64,000 bases of DNA from Symbiodinium natans (Eukaryota > Sar > Dinophyceae > Suessiales > Symbiodiniaceae): NCBI GenBank assembly GCA_905221605.1, contig CAJNDS010002692.1:124001-188000 (forward strand), read 5' to 3'. Both the position numbers and the translations under genes were made by a program. Positions 22,565-32,444 of this stretch are shown piece after piece. Below the pieces are notes generated by a model. It ran no database searches. It saw only the letters and a list, made by a program, of their open reading frames with translations, and had not been told where the DNA came from. Position 1 is the stretch's first letter. Each line of letters opens with the position of its first letter.

Positions 22565-25070
22565 TATGTGCTAGCAGTCTTGCTAACAGCCTAAGCGAAC
22601 TAGCTCATGCGCTTGAGAGGCGCTTGACAAGCGAGTTACTCGATGGTACTCCAGACGTCTCGGCCTGTGCACCGGGCGGGTCAAGGGCAGCCTGTGTTTT
22701 CAGATGCTCGAGCAGACTTTGCCCCGTTCTTCGGATGCAAAGACCTTTAGAAAGAGACGGACATGTCTCTGAGTCCGATGGACCAACAACCGCTATCTAT
22801 GCTTGATGCGCACCCTGGAGGGTGAGCGCTTCTCTCAAAGGTGGTCACCTCTGAGACAAGTAGCTTGCATAGATTTGGTACGTATCAAGGCTGTCGAAAA
22901 TCAACCTCTAAGCAACTAACCCTCTCCGACACCACAGGTGTGACCACAACGTAGGCAAGAGTACTCGCCGCATTGGCCTTTGACCAGCGGCAAGCCCGGC
23001 TCTTTGCATCCCCCCCTTCCTAGACTTTCCTAGGTCTGTTTAGACCACCCTCAGGTTCGTCTTCGGAACCACGTTGAACGATCTTGACGGATGCGACTCT
23101 TTCTGCGCAGGGGCTGAAGTGTTCACAACTGTCAGTGGTTCTGCCAAGAGTTGAGCAAACATGTTTGATGAATGTTGGGATCTTTGCAACCCGTGAAACT
23201 CGCAGGGCGCACCGCGTTGATCCTACCTGGGCTGTCCATAACCTCCGTCAACCTGAGCAAAGCGCCACTTCTTTCCTTCCTGAGCCTTTTGCAATGCACA
23301 ACACGGGCAACGCCACGAAGGCATCGAGTGCCATGCTTTTGCCAGCTGTCCGCGTTGGCTTTGCGCACGGGTCTCATGACCCTGCCTGGCCAAGGTTCCA
23401 AAACTTCCCAAGCATGGCCACACGCTTTCTGAAATCGCGATCACGTGGAACCCCGCCTGACGGATACTTCTCCCTCTCCTGGCAGTTTCCGCATAAGCGA
23501 AGCGGGGCCATGGCCATGAGCAGCACGTGGCAGCAAGCCTTGTCGCGGATCTGTGGTGCTCTGCCAGGGGCATCTTGCCTGCACTTTCATGACAAGCTCA
23601 TCGCCCTAAGAAAGTCTCCGGGTCTGCTCGGTGTGTGAATCTCACTCTCTGGCCGGACAAGGCACCTACTCGATTTACTCTGCGACCTAGCCCTAATATA
23701 TGGTCCTGCATATTCGTGTTCTTCAGTAGACCACGGATGTCCCACAAGCGCTTAGACAGCGATAGTCCATGAAACACGAACATAAACCCGACAAAAGCAC
23801 AACAACGCAAACGGAACATTTCGTTGTCTTTGGACTGACCACGTTTGACTCTGCCTCCTGGGTGTGAGGTTCGTCGGATTGACCGTGTTCACCTGATGTT
23901 TGGTGCTCTGTAAATTCCAAAGTGGCCTAAATGCAGAACTCCTTGGGTTGCAATCCTCCTGACCTGCACATCAGCCATGGACTCCTCTGCTGGCTGATGT
24001 TGCCTTGGCAAGTACTTGACACCCATCAACGATGCGCATCGCTACGCAGCACAAGCTCTGCGTTCCGCTTGCATCAACGCGACTCTAATGCCTGTACTCA
24101 GGTCCTGGCGAGTGTGAACTTGCACAGATCAACTTGGCAACTGCCTGGAGTCTGCGCTGGAAAACGCTACGAGAGGATCAAAGTCGTGGTCCAAAGGGCC
24201 ATCACGTAAGGAGGCTTTCTTGGACGTTGTTACGATGTTGCTCACGACAGAGCTTCTGACTCTGGTTGGCCGCTGTCTGGGCGAATGATTTGGTATGGCC
24301 TTGGAGCCCGAACTCTCGAGGAGCCCTTCGTTGCTTCGATTCCGGCTTGCCCACAAGTTTGAGGGCCCGCACAATTGGCATTGAAGGAAACTGGAGCGCC
24401 TGCTCCTGTCAGAACCCAGCCATGCCATGGACTCGCTTCGAATTTGGCTGCTCTGCACCTTGGCCACGAGCCACCGCTGCAGGGCGTCGACTTTGGGCGA
24501 GGCGGCAGTGTCCCTGTCAGGAACCCATGCGCCAGATTGCGCCAGATTGCGCGAGCCTCCCCCCCATGGTGAATTAGAGCAGTCAACTGTCCACCTTGGC
24601 GAACGCTTGCCCAATCGGCCTAAGGGCACTTTGGACAGTAATATATGACCCGAGTGCTGGCAAAGAAGTGAAGACAAGCAGCTGCTTGTCTGCAAACCAT
24701 CAGCAGCGGGTGCTGCACAGGGCTGTAGCACAAATGAAGGCACAGAAGCACGTACCCGCGCACGACTTCAAACTCTCGAGCCTGCCGCTGCTGCTGAGCC
24801 CTGCAAGGCCGGAGGAACGTGTGGGAGAGCATGGCATTCCCAACTGTTCGTCTGTGCCCGAAGCAGACAATTTCACAAACCCGATGGGAATGAGAAAACC
24901 CTCAAGAACCGGCCTCTTGTGGCCCAGCAGCGGCCTCGGAAGGTGGCGCTTCCGCCCCCTGGGAGCTGGCAGGAGACAGATAGACACAGAATGCTATATA
25001 CATATATATATATATATGCCAACCGCCCAAGACTCCAGTTGTCAAGTAATGTTGCACCCGCAATATTCTA
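22565..25070. other. No confidently identified gene
   Basis: Possible minus-strand exon pieces are seen near 24510-24400 (VDALQRWLVAKVQSSQIRSE) and 23580-23390 (CHVLLMAMAPLRLCGNCQER), both protein-like but without family or splice support. The plus-strand frame 23084-23638 is open for 184 codons but has no motif. A (TA)n run lies at 25001-25015. Confidence 0.35.
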
Positions 25071-25099
25071 GGGGGACGCTATTATGAAAAGTTTTCCGG

Positions 25100-25770
25100 C
25101 CATTCAGGATCTGGACCCTTTGTTTTGGGGGTCCGCTATAATGAAAAGATTTCGGGCCGGGCCTGTTTTTTTGAGGGTGTCAGGAAGGCATAAGCTTCTC
25201 GAGAAAGAGAGATACTTGAAGCCTGAAGCCTCGACCTGTCCAGGATCTCCGACAATCTTCTTTTTTCAGGGCGCCTTTTCTTTATAAATTCCTTACTTAA
25301 AACTAGATGATTCCATAGGCGAATCATATCCGGAAAGGGGGTACCTTACGGAGGCCTCCGGACACACTTTAATACCTTTGTTTGGGGGCCCGCTATAATG
25401 CAAGTCTCCCGGGGCCAGGGGCTCAGTCCTTCGGTTTTCAGGAAGGCATAAGCTTTCTCGAGAAGGAGGGATACTTGAAGCCCTCCTCGACCTGTCCAGG
25501 ATCTCCGACAATCTTCTTTTTTCAGGGCGCCTTTTCTTTATAAATTCCTTACTTAAAACTAGATGATTCCATAGGCGAATCATATCCGGAAAGGGGGTAC
25601 CTTACGGAGGCCTCCGGACACACTTTAATACCTTTGTTTGGGGGCCCGCTATAATGCAAGTCTCCCGGGGCCCGGGGCTCAGTCCTTCGGTTTTCAGGAA
25701 GGCATAAGCTTTCTCGAGAAGAAGGGATACTTGAAGCCTGAAGCCTCGACCTTTCCAGGGTCGCGGGGTA
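25100..25770 (+). repeat. 256-bp tandem repeat, about 2.6 copies
   Basis: The phrase GAATCATATCCGGAAAGGGG occurs at 25321 and 25577, exactly 256 bases apart; the first copy begins near 25100 (TTTGTTTTGGGGGTCCGCTA) and the third breaks off near 25760. Copies carry GGCATAAGCTT-TCTCGAGAA, CTCCGACAATCTTC and CTTTATAAATTCC. A minus-strand peptide beginning MIRLWNHLVLSKEFIKK appears in two units, probably by chance. Confidence 0.9.
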
Positions 25771-25787
25771 GCTTAGGGAGGCTCCGG

Positions 25788-25863
25788 ACCCCCCCCCCCC
25801 CGACTGTTTGGGGTCTTTTTTATTCAGGCTCGCGACTGTTGAGGGGGGGGGGGGGGGGGGGGG
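25788..25863 (+). repeat. Poly-C then poly-G (G21) tracts
   Basis: A C run (about 25789-25801) is followed 41 bases later by 21 consecutive G (25843-25863), at the end of the 256-bp repeat. The pair could form a hairpin or quadruplex. Confidence 0.9.
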
Positions 25864-25964
25864 TTACATTATTAAAGCAGGTCCAACATTACAAGACTCA
25901 AAATGCATCCATTCTTGTAGCGATTGTCTTTAATTTAAATATTCAAGAATCAAAAACCAACACA

Positions 25965-26093
25965 CATACATACATACACACACACCCACCCACACAAGCA
26001 CACCCGCACACCCGCACACCCGCACACCCGCGCACCCGCACACCCGCACACCCGCGCACCCGCACACCCGCACACCCACACACCCACAAGAAG
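25965..26093 (+). repeat. ACACCCGC minisatellite with CATA microsatellite
   Basis: (CATA)n from 25965 passes into about twelve CACACCCG/CGCACCCG units. It has strong C/A strand bias. Confidence 0.88.
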
Positions 26094-26573
26094 CGGGTGG
26101 GAGCCGTGTGACCTGAAATCCCTGAGATACCAAGAAGATGATCACTTCAACGCTTTTTTACTATGGGAGCCAATTCGCGGCTCAAGCGGCAACCATAAAA
26201 CGACATCTGTGGGTAAGGTTGCTTAGCACAAGCTTAGCCCAAGCTGTGAAATCGAGATGGTACAGCCATCTACCTGATAGCGCGAGAGAGCATGTGCAGC
26301 ATTTGCAACTTGTCGCATACTTAAGACCAGCACGGGTTGCGTAGACTATAGAAGTAACAAGGTTGGTCCCTAGCGATGTAGCAAAGGACGCAGATGCAAC
26401 ACAGACGGATACACAGAGTCATATGGCCATATTGCTGTCTCATGTTCTCAGCTCTGCCTAGGAGTCTGCCTTTACTCCCTAAACTCAACAGAAATTCTTG
26501 CAAGGTGCTGTACCGACATCAGACCCTATGCCAGGGCACTGCAAGTCGATGTTCGGGTTCCGTACACATATAC

Positions 26574-26648
26574 ATACAGTATCACATACACACACATACA
26601 CATACACATACACATACATATACACATGCACATACATAGAGACACACA
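26574..26648 (+). repeat. CACATA microsatellite
   Basis: Imperfect (CACATA)n and (CATACA)n units. No gene signal is seen in the flanking 26094-27046. Confidence 0.85.
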
Positions 26649-27046
26649 GCCGCACATGTACAGATAGCAGCAGCAGCATGCCGAAGGCACCTCCGACGCC
26701 CCAAGGTAGTCACTGAGGTGGAACTTTCGCGACGGGATGACCTGCGTCGGGTTCAGCGCTTAGTCACGGTGCAGAGTTTGGAGTTTAGGGCTTGGGGTTG
26801 ACGGTGCGGGCGAGAAAAGAACCTGGAACTCAGAATAGGAGGCTTGAACACAGGCAACCTCTGTGGTTAGATCTAGGCAACCACGTCGGACCCTTCAGCT
26901 CTTTCCTTTCACTTCAGGATTGCACCTGAACACCAACAGAAGTCGCGGCAGGCACGGCGATTCAACTTGAGCGCCCTAAAACATGGAATACTTGGTCAAT
27001 GCTTGGGATCCATGATTCAGAGGCTTGAGCCAAGGAGCCGAATTTG

Positions 27047-28141
27047 CTAGAGTAGTGTACCGACATTGCGGGGCCTTTTCCAGCCATCTTTCTTCTTGCC
27101 TTTCACTTCACTTGTCATCGCACGTAGTCGAGGCCGAGGCTTCAGGATGTCATTTTGTGGGTCTGGGGCCGAGGGTTTAAGGCTTGAGGGGTTCATGGGG
27201 CCATTGATTTCAGCATTATCCCCGTTTCCGGTCCCAGGAACGTGAGGACTGTCAAGCTTTGAACTGATAAGCCCCTTAAATTCTGAAGGTTTTCGGAGTT
27301 CGCTTGAATTACAGTACAAAAGCAACCTGAAACAGTTCCCGTATTTCAGAGCATAAACTGCGGCGTGTAATTCATACTTAGGAACGTAGCTGCTGGGTTT
27401 TGAAGGTTTCTCGCAGCCTGTGAGCCTCAAGGCTTTTTCCCAGTAGATGTCCTTCATTATTCTCGCCTGGACCTCAGAGACAACATGTATTTCTGGAAAG
27501 AGCCCCTGGGATCTCGGTTCCAACGATTGTGCCATTTCGAAACTCTGTCCCGCAGCTCCAACAGGATATTTGCCGCAGAGTCGTGGAAGCGTTGAAAACA
27601 TGGGAGCTTGCCAAATGGATGCTCGCAACGCTAGGAGAAACACAGCTGTCACCTATCAACGCAGCGCTTTGCCCAGATCGTTGAATTGCGGCGCACCTCC
27701 TGGGCCACGCCGGCTTTAATGTTCTCCCACTCTTGGAGTCCAATGTACCTGGATGACACATCTCAGATATCTCAAAGCATGCCATCTGCCAGAAGCCCAT
27801 GCCGCTGTAAAGGCATCGGCTGCTGGTACGAGTTGTGATTGGCTGTAGAGCCTCCCAGTCGCGGTTCTTAGGCCAGCTGTTTGCTGAGCTTCGACAAAAT
27901 GCTGCCACTGATTCGGGCCTTCGCCGGGCAATCGGTGGATCACCTCTCTGACACCAAGACGGTCACCTGCCACGGAAAGCGTGGCTTGTTGATTGGTGGC
28001 CATCGGGGTGCCGGTCTGCTGTTTCTGGTCTTTCCGTGCTTTGTTAGTTGCACGATGTTGCATGTACGTTTCAAGCTCCTGTACCCATTCCAACAGGGGG
28101 CGTAAGCTCCATCTCACACCAATGGGGACCGGACGCCCCAT
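27047..28141 (-). CDS. Hypothetical coding pieces, two long frames
   Basis: Two open minus-strand frames: 28141-27716 (141 codons, contains FVEAQQTAGLRTATGRLYSQ and DAFTAAWASGRWHALRYL) and 27652-27047 (201 codons, contains IHVVSEVQARIMKDIYWEKA and a Lys/Arg-rich tail). They could be two exons of one gene; the junction is not resolvable by eye. No family recognised. Confidence 0.33.
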
Positions 28142-29469
28142 TAAGACGCAGGTCGTCTATAGACTGTGTGGTCAACAACGCTTGAAGATCCCCCCAAGAT
28201 TACAGGCAGAAAGGTGGCGTCTGGGCTATCAGCAATCTGCGCCACTCTATTGAATAAACAGGCAGTTCTGCGGCTCCGGGCTTCAGGAATCTAGGGTTTG
28301 AAAGGATAATGTGCTTGATTTGAGTTAAGGGCTTTGAGAATTTATTGGGGTGGGGAAGGGCCAGTGCTGTGTTGAGGTCGTTGCTCAATTCATGCAAGCT
28401 CTTGGAGACGTAAGCCATACCTGACCCATTACACAACTGAGATCAGCTGGGCCACTCCAAGGGTCCTCAAGGATCTCCATGGCGTCATGCGCCCCCGTGG
28501 TTCAGTAGAGCTGTCTGGCTGTGTCCGCTCTGCGTTGCCCTGCTTTGTCTACAAGTAGCAAGAGCTGCTTCCTCGAACCTCCAGAGAAAAATATTCCTGC
28601 TTTGCATGAAGCCTTCGGCATGCGGAACCAATCAGCAGGAGGTACGAGCACGCAAGTTCACACCACGAGCAGCCAAGCAGCGAGGGATATAATTTGCAGG
28701 GGATGAGGCATACCTGCAAACTGAGTGCCCGTTTGTATTCGGTGTTTGGCGTGGATGAGTCTCATTGGCGGACAGGGCCTGTGCAACCCTGCAGGTGAAA
28801 CAGGTGCTTCGCTACCTCTCTACCCTCCCCTCTGCGACTTCCGCTGCACTTAGTATACAGCTGGCAAAGATGTGCCAATCGGCCTCTGCCTGTGCCTTCC
28901 AAAAGATTGCAGCTCGGCTCTCTGCACAGAGGAGGGCCGATGTGCCGTAGTGTTACATGTGCTACCAAAATGTCGAGTGAAACTGCACAAGTTCGTCTCC
29001 AACCTTCAGTGGATCTGACGAATCCTCGGTCAAGCACCAAGCGTACAGCGCGGCTGGGCCTCTGCGCAGATGCGGGTGACGTTTTCTTCCGGTGCTCACG
29101 GCCAGGTCGCCAAACAACACCAACTACGATTAAAATTCTCAAGCCTCCATCGCAAAACTGCTTCGTTGGCACTTTAGCCAACTTTAGCCATGATGCGTTC
29201 AAGCACAAGGGATGAAGGGACCTGAAGAAGGGATGAAAAGCAGGCCTACACAACTTTGGCATGGCCCGCTGGTTGGCCTTTGGCCACATCGGGTAAACCC
29301 TTGTTGATCCCGTGGTCCGTACTGTCGTGGGCACTGGATGCGCTGACCAAAGCTTTGATGGGGTTAACGGTTAGCCTGTCGTGCCAGTAGGTTCTGCAGG
29401 TCGGCAAGTTTCCAAGGGTGCCTGCACAGGACAAGTTCAGCTTGGTGAAGGCATAGTTTGAACCGAACC
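28142..29469. other. No identified gene; possible terminal coding of the GH5 gene at its right edge
   Basis: The frame at 29497-29246 continues from the GH5 C-terminal motif and stays open for 84 codons. It may contain the last exon or be read-through of an intron. The rest shows no signal. Confidence 0.3.
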
Positions 29470-30335
29470 AGGCTGCAACCAGCCTGATTGTCTGCATGTC
29501 GTCATGAAGTATCCCAAAGCTCTCGAGCCTGAGAGCGGGATGACAGTTCGTAGCGGAAGAGGCGGGTCAAATCGTGAATCAGATGTCAGACAACTTCAAG
29601 ACAATGTGAGACATCTCTGCTGCCGAAAAGCTCACCAGGACGCTTTTCACCTCACATTACTGGTAGCATCATATTCATCTCTCTCCGAGACCAAGGCCAT
29701 GACATGCGGGAGCTCGTGCTGCAACTCAAAAGTTCCCCCCATTACTTTCCAATAGACAAGCCACCATTCAGCGGCCAGTAGGCCCAGCCAGCAACAGGAT
29801 GCGAGTCGAGGTAATGCCTGAAAGAGCAAGCTGCAAGATTTGCACAGCAGATTGACACCGTTGCGCTAGCCTCTCTTTGATACAAGCTGATGCAAGGGCG
29901 TGGAAAGTTGCAACCCTCATTCGGCAACAAGTGAAGCGGTTTCCCCTGCGCAGTCTGGTCGCAGCATGTTGCTCCACCAAGTGGTGTCTTGAGCCTGGGA
30001 ACGCCGTACGGGTGCGAACATGCAGCGCGGAGAGGCTTGATTTTTGAGGAGCACGTGCATGCACATGTCACACATGCAAGCATTTCCCTTGAATCTTTTG
30101 TTCGTTGCTCCTTGGACTTTGTCTTGGAGGTAGAGTGGAGGCGGGTGGAAGGCGTTACAATAGCCAAGAGGACGTCGTCCACACATTGTGATATGTTGTA
30201 CATATTTTAAAATGTCGGCTTCCAGCCACGCAGGTAAATAACCCCCACAATTTGTGCCCAATCTGACAAGAATCGGTCCCGAACTCTCCCAGCCATATGG
30301 CTGCCACATCTGCACCTTCGGCATCTCGCCTGGGC
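29470..30335 (-). CDS. GH5 glycoside hydrolase (cellulase-like), 3' exons
   Basis: Three exon pieces carry, in order, the C-terminal GH5 motifs that the 5' block at 48.75-50.0 kb lacks. About 30332-30255: AAIWLGEFGT, whose Glu is the family's catalytic nucleophile. 29817-29765: HYLDSHPVAGWAYWPLNG, with a clean TTTCAG acceptor and GT donor. About 29533-29488: ESFGILHDDMQTIR, resembling the family's C-terminal FGLL-D-R segment. No N-terminal GH5 motif occurs immediately upstream. Either these are the 3' end of the gene beginning near 50 kb, or they remain from a second truncated gene. A tiny exon between the last two pieces seems to be missing, since their phases do not match. Confidence 0.62.
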
Positions 30336-30544
30336 TCCAAGCAGCCTTACTCTAGTTGGTTACAAGATGTTACAAGGCAGCACATGCAGCACTCACTACC
30401 ACAGCTCAGGGTGCTCTGGCCGCAGGAGGAAACCCCAGCGATCATCAACGGACTGCTGCCATGCCTCGTGCGATGAAGTCACTGGGCAACTACCAGCCTC
30501 TACCTCCAACAGTAACAGGGGAACAACAAGCACGAGTCAGCACG

Positions 30545-30650
30545 AGGCCTCATAAGAGCCCAGGTAGACCCACGCAGCCGTATTGGCACAGATCAGAAGA
30601 AGCATGGCCAGAACGACCACAGCTGCCTTACAGAATCTTGTAATGGGGGG
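30545..30650 (-). other. Membrane-segment exon candidate
   Basis: After a possible AG acceptor the minus-strand frame reads AAVVVLAMLLLICANTAAWV, then YLGSYEASC and a stop. At the DNA level it resembles the hydrophobic exon candidate at 48240-48160 (GCAGCTGTGGTCGT versus GTAGCTTTGGCCGT). It may be a duplicated first or membrane exon of an unidentified gene. Confidence 0.3.
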
Positions 30651-31009
30651 AGACAACAAGACCCGAAATCGGCGCCCAACCCGACACACAGATTGTCCCC
30701 GGAAGGTCACACATCCGGCTCGAACGGCATCGTGTCCCCATCAGGTAACCAACGCCCGCCCACCTACAACTAAGCTTTCCATGTCCGTCGACAAAGAGCA
30801 ACCTCGCCGAGCTGCCCGCGTGTGGTCCAGTTCAATTCGGAGATGTGCTTTGCCTGCGCGCGCGGCTGTTTAGTCTGTTGATCCAGGGTGCCCGAAGCAC
30901 ACATTGTCCACTCACTTCTGTCAAGACACCTTGCTCTGCGACGATGTTCAAGTTTTGGGGTGCATCGCCTGCATGCGCATGCGAGACTCACCGGCTGCTT
31001 GTTGCCTGC

Positions 31010-31190
31010 TCCCCCACCCCTCCTCCTCCTCATTCTGCCTCTGATTCTTCCTCTCCCTTCCTCCCTTCCTTCCTTCCGCGACGCTTGGCCACCAAAGTGG
31101 TTCTCATTCTCTGGCTCCAATTCCCTCTCCCTCTACCTCTCTTTTCTTGCTACGAGGGGCTGTTCAAGGGGGAACGACTAGAGCCAAAAG
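31010..31190 (-). repeat. Polypyrimidine tract with stem-loop, retroelement-tail-like
   Basis: CT-rich sequence, then ACGCTTGGCCACCAAAGTGG (stem CCAC/GTGG), more CT, then TGCTACGAGGGGCTGTTCAA. The same order of parts recurs at 32087-32175 with a different but still paired stem (CCCC/GGGG). Read on the minus strand it is a hairpin plus a purine-rich tail. Confidence 0.5.
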
Positions 31191-31784
31191 CCATGTGTCC
31201 AGTGCACCGACTGTTGGGAGGCCGTGATCACGTGTGCCCACATGCCGCAACGATCCGTTGACCCCGCCGTACACATTGGTTCTTAACTCTACCGCGAAAG
31301 ATGGAGCGCAGCCTCGCAGGGCAAGGGAATTCAAGGGTAAGGCAAACTTGCCCCCATCAAACAGATGTTTTCCCTTGACTCTCGCAGCTATGCCTACTCT
31401 CTGGGGGGGGCCCAACAATGGATATAACTCTCTCGCTCCCTCTTTTCCTCTAAGGCTCAGGGGGCCCATACCGAGCGCGCGAGGCCGGGGCAATTGAGCC
31501 CTTCATCTGACCGATCGTGCCCCGAAGGCTTCCGCTTGGGAAACTGGGACGCAATCTCGGCAAGTTTCCCCTGGTAGACCTGGTAGACTATATTACACCC
31601 CCACGCCTTCCCCGGCTTCGTCCCTGTTATCCCTGTGGGTGATCGAGCACTTCACGGTCAACACTGCTTACCCCTTGACAAACGAGTCCTAACGAGCGCT
31701 CAAGTTTTGCCTCTGCTCGAGTTCCGTGCTCAGGCTGTTTCCCTTACATGAAGACTACGGCTGCTAGCTGCCTGCTGTTCAGAG

Positions 31785-32024
31785 TTGTTTCTGCATCCCT
31801 TTTACCCCGAAACCCTCCTCTCGCTCTCTCACGCTCTCTCGCTTCTTCTGCTTCTTCTACCCAGCGAGGAGGCCCCCCGAAGAGGAACCCCGGCCGCGAT
31901 GGCCCGCTGCTCCTCTTCCTCCTCTTCTTCTTCTTCTTCTTCTTCTTCTTCTTCTGCTTCTGCTGGGCTTGAAGCTGCTCTCTCTCTCTCTGTCTCTCCC
32001 TCTCTCTCTCTTCTTCTGATACGG

Positions 32025-32086
<62 letters not shown>

Positions 32087-32225
32087 GCACGCTTGGCCCC
32101 CCCGAAGGGGAGCCGCCCCGTTTCTCTCTTCTTTTTCTTCTTCTTCTTCTACTACGGGGCTTGAGGGGAGTGACCCCCCCCGCGCACGAAGCGCGCCCAG
32201 ACTGTCGTTGGCTCCACGCGACACT
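31785..32225 (-). repeat. Retroelement 3' tail region: hairpins plus (GAA)n and (GA)n
   Basis: On the minus strand, going 5' to 3': a GCGC-ACGAA-GCGC-like hairpin (32181-32196), GGGGTCACTCCCC, AAGCCCCGTAGTAG, (GAA)n, a second GC-rich hairpin (CCCC-CGAA-GGGG, 32097-32110), then (GA)n (about 32031-32082) and further (GAA)n at 31924-31956. It follows the decayed retroelement copy and is interpreted as its 3' end, perhaps with nested truncated copies. Ser-rich plus-strand frames here are artefacts. Confidence 0.55.
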
Positions 32226-32444
32226 TAACGCAGGGGACTGCGGGCCGAAACATTAGGCGAAGGCTTCTCCCGGTCAGGTTGGAGCCCTTCTTTGCCCCCA
32301 CGTGTGAGAATTGGGACCGCTTCATTTCAAATCAGCTTCTGGCTAACAATATGACCCCCTACAATTCCCAGGTCCCCATGTCCGCTACGACTTCCCGGCT
32401 TGACTGCTGTGACGGGACAGCTGGCTCCTCACTTTCTCAAACGA

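Noticed and set aside
27023-27032. TTGGCTCAAG on the minus strand, resembling the 3' end of the spliced leader
   Set aside because: Only ten bases match, the preceding bases do not (CTCC instead of CATT), and no purine tail or coding start is adjacent. A match of this length is not surprising in 64 kb on two strands.
31785-32228. Ser/Leu-rich plus-strand frame and Arg/Glu-rich minus-strand frame
   Set aside because: Both come from CT and CTT repeats interpreted as a retroelement tail.
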